From Reyranellaceae bacterium (GTDB taxonomy: Bacteria; Pseudomonadota; Alphaproteobacteria; Reyranellales; Reyranellaceae): a stretch of DNA of 64,000 nt. The notes under the pieces were generated by a model. That model saw nothing but the letters and a program-made list of their open reading frames with translations. It was not told the origin of the DNA and did not search any database. The stretch lies in NCBI GenBank assembly GCA_022844045.1, contig JALHMM010000004.1:62001-126000 (forward strand), written 5' to 3'. A program made the position numbers and the translations under genes. This document shows positions 1 through 8,497 of this stretch, piece by piece (position 1 is the stretch's first letter; each line of letters opens with the position of its first letter).

Positions 1-690
1 GTCGGCCGCCAGGATCACCCGGCCCGCATCGAGCACGCGTGTTGCGGTAGCGCTCGGATCGTTGGCAGCGCTCAAAACCAATGCTCTTGCATTGTCGAAC
101 ACCAGATCCGTCACGGGCCGCGTACGATCCAGACTGCGATGCACATCCGCTTTGACGCCTTGCTCCTTGGTGGCAAGGAGTACGCCACGGCCATCGGCGA
201 GATAGGCAAGACAATGCGTAGCGCCGCCACAGTCGAGGGCCCCCGTTATGCGCCCGGACAGACGGTCCCCGACGAGCCGTGCGGAAGTCTCCCCCGTCTG
301 CCCCGATCCTCCCGCGAATACGACACCGATGCGCACGTCGCCGGTGGCGATCTTGGGTAGCCACTCTGCCCGCTGTGTCTCGCTCCCACTCGCCATCAGC
401 GCCATCGGCGCCATCACAAGGCTGGCTGAGAAAGGCGCCGGAGCAGCGTGATACCCCATGCACTCGGCGACTACGGCTGCATCGAGCAACGACAGACCGG
501 CACCACCGAAACGTTCGGGTACCATTAGTCCCGCGATACCTTGCTCGACCAGACCTTTCCACAACTCGGCGTCGAAGCCATCGCCACGCTCGACGATCTT
601 GCGGAATTTGTCCATCGGCAGCTTCTCGCCGAGAAAGCCACGCATGGACTGTTCGAGCATCCTCTGCTCTTCATTGAGACCGAATTCCAT
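1..690 (-). CDS. Acyl-CoA dehydrogenase, partial (C-terminus beyond left edge)
   Basis: An open frame reads leftwards from ATG at 690 with no stop before base 1. The 230 visible residues start MEFGLNEEQRMLEQSMRGF and continue with the helical N-terminal domain of the acyl-CoA dehydrogenase fold (GLMVPERFGGAGLSLLDAA) and a middle domain. The usual middle-domain motif (TEPxxGSD type) is degenerate here (VVFAGGSGQTGET). The gene starts 3 bp after the stop of the next acyl-CoA dehydrogenase (694-1914), so the two are co-transcribed. Adjacent, dissimilar dehydrogenase pairs are typical of alpha2beta2 enzymes in steroid and bile-acid side-chain degradation, in which one subunit often has weak motifs. 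The family is certain, the pairing is inferred. Confidence 0.85.
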   Translation of the reverse strand, partial: MEFGLNEEQRMLEQSMRGFLGEKLPMDKFRKIVERGDGFDAELWKGLVEQGIAGLMVPERFGGAGLSLLDAAVVAECMGYHAAPAPFSASLVMAPMALMASGSETQRAEWLPKIATGDVRIGVVFAGGSGQTGETSARLVGDRLSGRITGALDCGGATHCLAYLADGRGVLLATKEQGVKADVHRSLDRTRPVTDLVFDNARALVLSAANDPSATATRVLDAGRVILAAD

Positions 691-693
691 GGC

Positions 694-1914
694 TCACCCC
701 CTCGCGCCCGGCTTGATGTTGGCTTTTGGTTCGCGAGGCAGGCCCAATCCCCGCTCACCAATAATGTTCTTCTGGATGTTGGAGGAGCCGCCGCCGATGA
801 TGAGCCCGACGTCGTACATGTTGTCGATCTGCCAAGTCGTGGCCTCGTCGTCCTCCATCGCCTCGCCCAAGGGCTCGTAGGGCAGACCGGCAGCCCCGAG
901 CACGTCGACGGCGAGCGAAGACAGCCGATGCAGGATCATCGTGCCATTGAGCTTGACGATCAGACGGCGAACGCCTGCCTCCTCACCCTTGCTCTGCTCG
1001 GTCAGCAACCGCAGACCATGGTACTTCGAAGCCAGGACCTCTCCTTGCAGCTTCAACAGTCGCTCGCGATATTCCGGGATTTCGATGAAGCGTACGCCGT
1101 CGAGCGTCGTCTTTTTCATCAGTTCTACGACCCTGGCCAAGCGGTGAGTGAGCTTGTTTGGATCGCCGAGCAACAAGCGCTCATACTTCAGGGTCACATT
1201 GGCGACATGCCAGCCATCTCCGCGTCGCATGACGATCTGGTCGACGGGCACACGCACGTCGGTGAAGAACGTTTCGTTGAACTCTGCCCGGCCAGTCATC
1301 GTCACCAGGGGGCGAACCTCGATACCGGGAGTTGTCATGGGGACAAGGAGATACGAAAGGCCATCGTGCTTGCCCTTCTCAGGCTCCGTGCGGCACAGCA
1401 GAAACATCATGTCGGAGAAGTGCGCCGAGCTCGTCCAGATCTTCTGGCCGTTGACAACGAAATGCCCGTCCTCGACGCGTGCATGTGTCTTTGCCGCCGC
1501 GAGATCGGATCCGGAGCCCGGCTCCGAGTAGCCTTGGCACCAGATGATCTCACCACGAATCGTCGGTCCGACCCATTTGGCGCACTGCTCTTCGGTGCCG
1601 ACTTCGAGCAACGTCGGCACCAGCATGGAAATGCCCTGATTCATGATACCGGGAGAAAGGCCGGCGCTTGAGAACTCGTCGGCGACTATCGCCAACTCCA
1701 TGACGTCGAGAGGCAGGCCGAAGCCGCCATATTCCTTGGGAATGTTGCGAGCGAAATAGCCGTGATCGAGAAGAAGCTTCTGCCAGTCGAGCGCCCGTTT
1801 GTCCGGCCGTTTGCGACCGCCCCCCGTTCGCGGTGACAGGTGAGCATGAGTCTTGGCGAAGCTGCGCACCTCCTGTTGGAGAGCTCGATACTTGGGGCTG
1901 TAACTGAGATCCAT
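694..1914 (-). CDS. Acyl-CoA dehydrogenase (FAD-dependent)
   Basis: A 406-residue full-length acyl-CoA dehydrogenase that would introduce an alpha,beta double bond into an acyl-CoA and pass electrons to ETF. The N-terminal helical domain contains IPKEYGGFGLPL. The FAD-binding middle domain carries WCQGYSEPGSGSDLAAAKT and NGQKIWTSSAHFSD, and the C-terminal domain has QIDNMYDVGLIIGGGSSNIQKNIIGERGLGLPRE. It precedes the partial dehydrogenase by 3 bp on the same strand and is divergent, across about 650 bp, from the thiolase-DUF35-hydratase operon. The substrate is not evident; the context suggests a cyclic or branched acyl-CoA. Confidence 0.92.
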   Translation of the reverse strand: MDLSYSPKYRALQQEVRSFAKTHAHLSPRTGGGRKRPDKRALDWQKLLLDHGYFARNIPKEYGGFGLPLDVMELAIVADEFSSAGLSPGIMNQGISMLVPTLLEVGTEEQCAKWVGPTIRGEIIWCQGYSEPGSGSDLAAAKTHARVEDGHFVVNGQKIWTSSAHFSDMMFLLCRTEPEKGKHDGLSYLLVPMTTPGIEVRPLVTMTGRAEFNETFFTDVRVPVDQIVMRRGDGWHVANVTLKYERLLLGDPNKLTHRLARVVELMKKTTLDGVRFIEIPEYRERLLKLQGEVLASKYHGLRLLTEQSKGEEAGVRRLIVKLNGTMILHRLSSLAVDVLGAAGLPYEPLGEAMEDDEATTWQIDNMYDVGLIIGGGSSNIQKNIIGERGLGLPREPKANIKPGARG

Positions 1915-2571
1915 TGGGTGTCCTCCTTGCGTGCTGCCCTGGCGGCGCTACTTGGCCGGCACGATGCGATAAACGACGAAACGACGATGCGGCGCGCGTG
2001 GACGAGGCCGGTCTCGATGCAGCAAATCCTGGCGTTGCTCCAGGAACAGGTCGCCATTGCGGAACGCAATGCGGGCATGGGCCTCGACGCCGGTCGCAGG
2101 CGGCGGCGCAACACCTGAGCCTGGATCGATGGCATCGACGGACGCCCCGCAGTAAAGCGAGGCAGGGTAAACGACGCCATGGCACCAGCCGTATCGAGGA
2201 GCGCGTCTGGCAGGCCACCGGTTGACTTCCTATTGCCGGAATTCTAACGTTCATTCGGAATATACTCCAGCTTCTCGCGGCGGGCATCAAGGATCACGCC
2301 TCGTGGACTTCAATGTGCTCATGTGTTGCACGATGGGAAGGCCGCACGAGCTTACGACGGGCATGTCTGTCGAACCGATACAATCTCGCGGCAAGTCGTG
2401 GCGGCGCACGAAGGTGCATCTGCGAAGAGTGCTTCCTGATGATGCCTCGAGGCTTGCATGCCTACGGCAAATCCTCGACTCGCTGGAGGCGTTTGCAACC
2501 AAGTTCGCCACGGCTCGCCTATAGGGCAGGCTGGCATTGTCCAGGCGGCCAGTTGGCTCAAGGAGGATACG
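1915..2571. other. Divergent intergenic region with no recognised gene
   Basis: This 657-bp gap separates the dehydrogenases (minus) from the thiolase operon (plus). No ORF in it resembles a known protein. A minus-strand open stretch without a good start ends at about 1948 (...FVVYRIVPAK) and could be a gene remnant. The stretch holds a TCTAACG-type dyad at 2242-2260 (listed separately). A good AAGGAGG ribosome site stands just before the ATG at 2572. Confidence 0.5.
2242..2260. promoter_or_regulatory. Candidate TetR operator upstream of the thiolase operon
   Basis: TTCTAACGTTCATTCGGAA shares TTCTAACGTYCATT with the site at 22205-22224, which lies before the ferredoxin-P450 operon, and TAACGTT with the site at the TetR start (21240-21256). 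Two of these sites lie in intergenic DNA and the third overlaps a start codon. The half-site is TCTAACG. Assignment to the TetR regulator at 21236 is inferred. Confidence 0.45.
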
Positions 2572-3732
2572 ATGTCATTCATGTCGTTGAAGGAGAGGGT
2601 CTCGATTACCGGGATCGGCGAGACCGCCTACAGTCGCGGCTCGGGCAAGAGCGTGCTTGCACTGCAGCTCGAGGCCTCGTTGAAAGCGATCGAGGATGCT
2701 GGCCTCTCTCCGAAGGACATCGATGGGATTGTTCCTTATTCCAATTCGACAGTCGTCGCCGAAGATTTCATTACCAACTTCGGCATCGAGGATCTGCGCT
2801 TTTCCGCAACGACGCCTCTCGGTGGCGCAAGCTGCGTCGCGGGCATTCAAGCGGCGCTGCTCGCAGTCAGCAGCGGACTGTGCAATCACGTTCTGCTGCC
2901 GATCGGTCGCAATGGTTCCTCGGCCGGACGCATCGGCATGCGGGTGCAGCAAATGCCGCAGTTCAAGCTCGTCGGCGAGCACGAGATGCCGGTTGGGGCG
3001 ATCGCACCGGCGCAGCTGTATGCCCCAATGGCGCGGCGGCACATGGAGCTTTACGGGACGACGAGCCGTCAACTCGGCGAGATCGCAGTGTCCACGCGCA
3101 CCAATGCGTGCCTCAACGGCAACGCGATGATGTCCAAGCCGATCACGATCGAGGACCACCAGGCGTCGCGTATGATCTCTGATCCGCTCCGGCTGCTCGA
3201 TTGCAGTCTCGAGAGCGACGGCGGGGCCGCCATCGTCGTCAGTGCGACTGAGCGAGCCAAGGATTTGCGCAACAGGCCGGTGCTCGTGATGGGCATCGCG
3301 GAAGGTCATCCGGATTCTCCAAGCGTTATCACACAGCGGCCCGACCTGACGCGGCTGGGAATTGCCAAGGCCGCGCCCAAGGCGTTCAAGATGGCCGGTG
3401 TCACGCCGAATGATATCCATGTGGCCGAGGTCTACGATTGCTTCACCTACATCGTGATGTGCCAGTTGGAGGATATGGGCTTCTGCAAGAAAGGCGAGGG
3501 CGGCCCGTTCGTCGAAAGCGGCGCGATTAGGCTCGGCGGCAAGCTTCCCATCAATACGCACGGCGGCCTGCTGTCACAGGCGCATATGGTCGGCATGAAC
3601 CACGTCGTCGAGCTGGTGCGGCAGCTGAGAGGAAACGGCGGCAAGGCGCAGGTCAAAGGCGCCGAGGTCGGTCTAGTGACCGGCTATGGGGATATGGGCG
3701 ATGGCTCGATTGCGATCTTGAGAAGGGGCTAG
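2572..3732 (+). CDS. Thiolase-fold protein (SCP-x/Ltp2-like), thiolase or aldolase
   Basis: A 386-residue thiolase-superfamily protein. The start MSFMSLKERVSITGIGET is set by AAGGAGG seven bases upstream. It has TPLGGASCVAGIQAALLAVSSGL where thiolases carry the nucleophilic Cys, VAEVYDCFTYIVMCQLEDMGF where thiolases have HDCF, and INTHGGLLSQAHMVGMNHVVELV near the C-terminus. Loss of the HDCF His and direct linkage to a DUF35 gene resemble Ltp2-type lipid-transfer proteins, which catalyse retro-aldol cleavage with a DUF35 partner. A beta-ketothiolase role remains possible. It is the first gene of a three-gene plus-strand operon. Confidence 0.85.
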   Translation: MSFMSLKERVSITGIGETAYSRGSGKSVLALQLEASLKAIEDAGLSPKDIDGIVPYSNSTVVAEDFITNFGIEDLRFSATTPLGGASCVAGIQAALLAVSSGLCNHVLLPIGRNGSSAGRIGMRVQQMPQFKLVGEHEMPVGAIAPAQLYAPMARRHMELYGTTSRQLGEIAVSTRTNACLNGNAMMSKPITIEDHQASRMISDPLRLLDCSLESDGGAAIVVSATERAKDLRNRPVLVMGIAEGHPDSPSVITQRPDLTRLGIAKAAPKAFKMAGVTPNDIHVAEVYDCFTYIVMCQLEDMGFCKKGEGGPFVESGAIRLGGKLPINTHGGLLSQAHMVGMNHVVELVRQLRGNGGKAQVKGAEVGLVTGYGDMGDGSIAILRRG

Positions 3733-3736
3733 CGAT

Positions 3737-4153
3737 ATGACGACGGACACTTATACCAAGCTCGAGCCCGAGCCGACGCACGAGTCGAAGCCTTATTGGG
3801 ATGGGCTTAATGAGGGACGGCTCTTGCTGCAGAAGTGCACGGGGTGCGGCAAGATCCGCCACTATCCCCGCCCGCTCTGTGACGCTTGTCACTCCTTCGA
3901 TGTCTCGTGGATCGAGGCGTCTGGCCGCGGCAAGGTGCACAGCTGGACCATCACCCATCACCCGTTCCATTTCGCCTACAAGGCCGAGTTGCCCTACACG
4001 CTGGTGACCGTCGACCTGGACGAGGGGGTGCGGATGCAGGCCCAGCTGCGCGCTCCCAAAGATACCGCGATCAGGATCGGCCTGCCGGTCCATGTCACGT
4101 TCGAGAGAGTGAAGGCCGACCTCACATTGCCGGCCTTTGCTTCCGAGGGGTAA
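3737..4153 (+). CDS. Zn-ribbon/OB-fold (DUF35) protein
   Basis: A 138-residue DUF35 protein. An N-terminal helix (ESKPYWDGLNEGRLLLQKCTG) is followed by a rubredoxin-like zinc ribbon, CTGCGK...RPLCDACHS (four Cys), then an OB-fold (GRGKVHSWTITHHPF...VTVDLDEGVRMQAQL). DUF35 proteins bind acyl-CoA and partner with thiolase-fold or hydratase subunits. It starts 4 bp after the thiolase-like gene and precedes the hydratase, the order expected of a ChsH2/Ltp2-like complex. The family is clear and the complex is inferred. Confidence 0.9.
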   Translation: MTTDTYTKLEPEPTHESKPYWDGLNEGRLLLQKCTGCGKIRHYPRPLCDACHSFDVSWIEASGRGKVHSWTITHHPFHFAYKAELPYTLVTVDLDEGVRMQAQLRAPKDTAIRIGLPVHVTFERVKADLTLPAFASEG

Positions 4154-4198
4154 ATCCACTGCCGCGCGACATTTTAACCTGACCCGGGGGCTCGTGTG

Positions 4199-5065
4199 AT
4201 GTCTGACGCTATCGATATCGAATCCTTGCGCAAGCACATCGGCACCAAGATCGTGGAGGAGGACGAGGCCACTCAGGCACCGCTCAGGGGCTTGGTGGCG
4301 GCCTTAGACAGGGAGGACCCGGTACCCAAGCGGGGTGAGCCGATCCCGCCCGGCTGGCATCTCGTCTATTTCCATTCCGCCGCCCGCAAGGCGATGCTGG
4401 GCGAGGATGGCCTGCCTACATCGGGTGGTGTCATACCGAAAGTGCCATTCCCTCGCCGCATGTACGCAGGCACCAGCCTGACCTTTCATGATGCGCTGCG
4501 TGTGGGCGACGCTCTCAAGCGCGAGACTGAATTGACCGATATCGCCTTGCGGTCCGGCAGCACTGGCGAGCTGATTTTCGCGACCCAGACGCGGCGCATT
4601 TTCTCGCCGCGTGGCCTCGCAATCGTCGAGGAAAGCTATACCGTGTTCCGGGACGCAGTGAAGGCAGGGGAAAAAAGCGGTATCCCAAAACGCGATACGC
4701 CGCCGGCAATCCTGCCGTGGATGCGCCAGATCGTGGCGGACCCGGTCTCGTTGTTTCGCTACTCCGCCGTCACCTTCAACCCGCATCGCATCCACTATGA
4801 CCGGACCTATGCGATGTCCGTCGAAGGCTACCCCGGTATCGTCGTGCATGGCCCTTACTCGCAGCAATGCCTGATCGATCTCCTTCGCGACAATAACCCC
4901 GGAAAAACGATCACGTCTTTCGTGCAGCGAGCTCGGGCACCGCTGTTCGACACGGCACCGTTCGGCGTCGTCGGACGTCCTGTCGACAACGGGGCCGGAG
5001 CGGAGCTGTGGGCCGTCACGCCGGCAGGGACCATTGCCATGGAAGTCACTGTGCGGCTCGCCTGA
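4199..5065 (+). CDS. Double hot-dog acyl-CoA hydratase (FAS1-like dehydratase/HTD2 type)
   Basis: A 288-residue protein with two hot-dog halves. The N-terminal half includes PFPRRMYAGTSLTFHDALRVGD. The C-terminal half has LFRYSAVTFNPHRIHYDRTYA, the R-hydratase-like motif with Asn-His active-site spacing, then GYPGIVVHGPYSQQCLIDLL. Such proteins hydrate 2-enoyl-CoA thioesters (mesaconyl-C4-CoA hydratase and HTD2 family). ATG at 4199 is preferred over the GTG three bases upstream. It is the last gene of the operon and presumably hydrates the product of the dehydrogenase pair. Confidence 0.85.
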   Translation: MSDAIDIESLRKHIGTKIVEEDEATQAPLRGLVAALDREDPVPKRGEPIPPGWHLVYFHSAARKAMLGEDGLPTSGGVIPKVPFPRRMYAGTSLTFHDALRVGDALKRETELTDIALRSGSTGELIFATQTRRIFSPRGLAIVEESYTVFRDAVKAGEKSGIPKRDTPPAILPWMRQIVADPVSLFRYSAVTFNPHRIHYDRTYAMSVEGYPGIVVHGPYSQQCLIDLLRDNNPGKTITSFVQRARAPLFDTAPFGVVGRPVDNGAGAELWAVTPAGTIAMEVTVRLA

Positions 5066-5200
5066 CAATCGTTGCAGTGGCTTTTGTGTTGGCCGCGTCT
5101 GATGTTGGCATGGCCATGGAGTAGTGCGTGGCTACCTAGCTAGCGGACTATTTGGACTTATTCTCGATCTCTTCGAATGTGAATAGCGCTGCGCGCTACG

Positions 5201-5332
5201 CTATCTCATCGACAGCAGATGGTCGGCGTCGATCCACTCGACCGTCCAGTTAAGTGCGCCTAGCACGAACATCCTCAGCGGCACGACGGAGATGCTCGAT
5301 CGAATCTCACCGGCCTTCTTGGCTCTGGCAAA
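5201..5332 (-). pseudogene. Remnant of a TetR regulator (C-terminal part only)
   Basis: About 43 codons read FARAKKAGEIRSSISVV and then a typical TetR ligand-domain C-terminus (MFVLGALNWTVEWIDADHLLSMR). The intact TetR at 21236 has the matching SGEIRR...RLMLLGAMNWAVNWYRPDRMPIS. No helix-turn-helix domain is found upstream on the minus strand (5333-5580), and the frame ends early, so both ends are lost. It indicates a deleted regulator between the hydratase and the monooxygenase. Confidence 0.6.
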
Positions 5333-5583
5333 ACGGGTCGCCCCACAGCTAGAAGGGATACAAGCTGGGGTGGTCGGCTTGGTTTTTTGGGAAGCGGCAG
5401 ACCATTTCACAAGGCGGGTCCTGACAGTGGTGGCTGCTGTCAAATCATGCAACAAAGCTCGCAGGCGAACGCAAGAATAGAGCGGGCGTTCCGCGCACAG
5501 AGGATTGCCGAGACGTTTCGGACTAGATGAGGCAGCATTGCTCCTGGCGACCTCACGGGTCCTGACAGACAAAGGAGGACAGC

Positions 5584-7227
5584 ATGGATACGGTGCAAGC
5601 GGTCCGGCACGAGACACGAACGGACACTCGCCCAGAGTTCGACGCGGTCGTCATCGGCGCTGGCGTCGCCGGCCTCTATCAACTTTACAGGTTGCGCGAA
5701 CTCGGCCTGCGGGTCCGGATCTTCGAATCGGGTAGCGCGGTCGGCGGCACTTGGTACTGGAACCGCTATCCGGGCGCGCGCTTCGACTCAGAAAGTTGGA
5801 CGTACGGCTACTCGTTCTCGAAGGAGCTTCTCGAGGAATGGGAGTGGGAAGAGCACTTTTCGGCCCAACCCCACACCGAGCGCTACCTCAACTACGTCGC
5901 CGACAAATTCGACCTGCGGCGTGACATCCAATTGAACAGCCGCGTCGTCGCCACACACTGGCGCGAGGAGACGAGCAGCTGGGAGCTTGCGCTGGAGAGC
6001 GGCGCGCGCCATTCGACGCGCTTTCTCGTCACCGCGATCGGCGTTCTCTCGGCGGCTGTGATGCCAACCATTCCCGGCATCGACAGCTTCACGGGCCAAT
6101 CGTGCCACACCCAGCGCTGGCCGAAGGACGGCATTGAGTTCGCCGGCAAGCGGGTCGGCATCATCGGTACCGGCGCAACCGCAGTGCAGACGATCCAGAC
6201 GATCGCCAAGACGGTCGGTCACCTGACCGTGTTTCAGCGCACCCCGAACTGGTGCTTTCCGCTGAACAACAGCAAGATCACCTCGGAGGAGATGCGCGAC
6301 ATCCGCGCCCGCTACCCCGAGATCCTGGCGCGCTGCCGCGAGACACCGAGTTGCTACGTCCACGGCCCGGATCCGCGCAAGACGCTAGAGGTGACCCCCG
6401 AGGACCGCGAAGCCTTTTGGGAAAAGCTATACCGCACGCCAGGTTTCGGCCAATGGCAGGCGAATTTCAGCGACATGCTGACCGACCGCGAGGCTAACGC
6501 GCTCGCCTCCGAGTTTGCCGCGCGCAAGATCCGCGAACGGGTTAACGATCCCGTCGTCGCCGAGAAGCTGATCCCTAAGAACCACGGCTTCGGCACGCGC
6601 CGTATCCCCCTCGAAAGCGGCTATTACGACGTTTACAACCAGCCGAACGTCGAGTTGGTCGACGTCAACGAGACGCCGATAGAGCGCATCACCCCGCACG
6701 GCATCCGGACGTCGGAGCGCGAGCGCGAGTTCGACATCATCATCTACGCGACTGGCTTTGATGCCATTACCGGTGCCTTCGACCGAATCGATATCAGCGG
6801 CGTCGACGGCGTGCGGCTCAAGGAGGCGTGGAAGGACGGCCCCCAGACCTATCTCGGCGTCTTCGTGGCAGGGTTTCCGAATTTCTTGATGGCGATGGGT
6901 CCGCACGCCGGGCTCAGCAATTATACGCGCACCGCGGAATACAGCGTCGAGTGGGTCACCGGCGTGATCCGGTTTGCGACCGAGCGAGGACTGAAGCGCA
7001 TCGAGGCCACGCCGTCCGCCGTCAACGAATGGACCAATCACGTCCTAGCCCTCGGCCAAGGTCAGCTGATGAATGAAGTCGGCTCCTGGATGACGGGCGT
7101 GAACCGCAACGTAGAAGGCAAACAGAAGCCTCGGATCATGCGCTACAGCGGTGGACACCCTGCATATCGCCAGTACTGTGACGCCGTCGCTGCGGAGGGC
7201 TACCGGAAGCTTGCCTATTGCCCCTAG
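5584..7227 (+). CDS. Class I Baeyer-Villiger monooxygenase (FAD/NADPH)
   Basis: A 547-residue flavoprotein monooxygenase. It has the FAD Rossmann motif VVIGAGVAGLYQLYRL near residue 20 and GGTWYWNRYPGARFD. The Baeyer-Villiger fingerprint FTGQSCHTQRWP is near residue 170, followed by an NADPH motif, VGIIGTGATAVQTIQ. The C-terminal IIYATGFDAITGAFDRIDI is also family-typical. It would insert oxygen next to a ring ketone (cyclohexanone or steroid ketone monooxygenase type). AAAGGAGG lies just upstream of the ATG. It stands alone, between a regulator remnant and an IS, so its regulation may have been rearranged. The substrate is unknown. Confidence 0.93.
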   Translation: MDTVQAVRHETRTDTRPEFDAVVIGAGVAGLYQLYRLRELGLRVRIFESGSAVGGTWYWNRYPGARFDSESWTYGYSFSKELLEEWEWEEHFSAQPHTERYLNYVADKFDLRRDIQLNSRVVATHWREETSSWELALESGARHSTRFLVTAIGVLSAAVMPTIPGIDSFTGQSCHTQRWPKDGIEFAGKRVGIIGTGATAVQTIQTIAKTVGHLTVFQRTPNWCFPLNNSKITSEEMRDIRARYPEILARCRETPSCYVHGPDPRKTLEVTPEDREAFWEKLYRTPGFGQWQANFSDMLTDREANALASEFAARKIRERVNDPVVAEKLIPKNHGFGTRRIPLESGYYDVYNQPNVELVDVNETPIERITPHGIRTSEREREFDIIIYATGFDAITGAFDRIDISGVDGVRLKEAWKDGPQTYLGVFVAGFPNFLMAMGPHAGLSNYTRTAEYSVEWVTGVIRFATERGLKRIEATPSAVNEWTNHVLALGQGQLMNEVGSWMTGVNRNVEGKQKPRIMRYSGGHPAYRQYCDAVAAEGYRKLAYCP

Positions 7228-7283
7228 TGCGTCTTTTAAAATCAATACCCGCTACAACCGCAATACGGCCCAGGATTGTCTCA

Positions 7284-8227
7284 GAGCCGATCCGGAAAGA
7301 TATTGAGTCGGATGAATCAGTTGTGATTCATTGTCGGGCACCTGAAGCGACGAAGGCAGGTGCGCGATGTGGAAGTCGGAACACCGTGTGGCGGCGGATC
7401 GTCGAGGATTGCGCTACGCCAGCGACCTGAGTGACGCGGAATGGGCAATGTTGGCGCCGATGATCCCGCCAGCCAAGCGCGGCGGGCGGCGGCGCGAAGT
7501 CGACGTCCGAGAGGTACTCAACGCGATCTTCTACGTGCTGTGGACCGGCTGCCAGTGGAAGGCGCTGCCCAAGGACCTGCCACCACGCAGCACGGTGTGG
7601 GACTACTTCGATCTGTGGAGCTGGGACGGCACGCTGGAGCGCGTGCACGAGGCGCTGTACGTCGAGAGCCGCGAGCATGCCGGTCGCGAGGCAAGCCCGA
7701 CGACGGCGATCATCGACAGCCAGACGGCGAAGGGCGCTTCAAAAGGGGGGCCTCGCTTGATCCGGCGGGCTACGACGCCGGCAAGAACACGAAGGGCCGC
7801 AAGCGCCACATCCTCGTCGACACGCTCGGCCTTCTGCTGAACGTCGTCGTCCATCCCGCTGACATCCAGGATCGCGACGGCGCCCACCCGCTCCTGCGCC
7901 AGGCGCGACGGCGCTTCCCTTCATCGAGCGCATCTACGCCGACGGTGGCTACCAAGGCCCGAAGATGGCCGCCGTGGTCGCCGCCACGGGGTGCTGGAAG
8001 CTCGAGATCGTCAAGCGCTCGGATGTCGCCGGCTTCGAAGTCCTGCCCAAACGCTGGATCGTCGAGCGCACCTTCGCCTGGATCAGCAACTGCAGGCGTC
8101 TCGCCAGGCACTTCGAACGTCACGCCGCCAAGGTCGTCGCCTTCATCCGCCTCGCCATGATCCGCATCTTGCTCAGGCGACTGACCACAACTCCTTCGTC
8201 CTGAATCCTAACTTCCCGGATCGGCTC
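7284..8227 (+). mobile_element. IS5-family insertion sequence with TCA target duplication
   Basis: Terminal inverted repeats start GAGCCGATCCGG at 7284 and end with its complement at 8227. The two ends match over roughly 12 of the first 13 bases (left continues AAAG, right GAAG). The element is flanked by direct TCA trinucleotides at 7281-7283 and 8228-8230, a TNA duplication as expected for IS427/IS1031-type IS5 members. It is 944 bp long and contains one transposase reading region in three frames. It inserted 56 bp after the monooxygenase stop codon. Confidence 0.85.
7367..8204 (+). pseudogene. IS5-family DDE transposase, two frame changes
   Basis: The reading starts at ATG 7367 ([28 protein letters not shown], the DUF4096 domain) and reaches [15 protein letters not shown] with the first catalytic Asp. 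It then changes frame near an A4G6 run at 7741-7750 to [24 protein letters not shown]. It changes frame again near 7915 to [20 protein letters not shown]...[23 protein letters not shown], and ends at 8204. The first shift could be programmed, because IS427-group members use such slippage. The second has no obvious slippery site and probably inactivates the gene. Confidence 0.8.
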
Positions 8228-8497
8228 TCAGCCCGAATCTCACTGCCAGGTCTCAGGTGCTCAGCATTTCAAGAAAGCGCTGCGATTCAACGGGCTTTCT
8301 GGCAATCCAACCAGCCGCAGGGGCGCAATTTTTCAGCGGGGCCGGCGGAGGGAAGGAAACTGAAAACCAACCTTCTCCATTAGAATCCATAAAAGACTGA
8401 GTCTACGTCATAATTTTCCGCCGTAGGGCCGTGCGCATCGTTCGTCGCGCGCTGTCGCGACCGGGGCCGGCGGTAATCGTCGGCCCCACGCGGCAGG

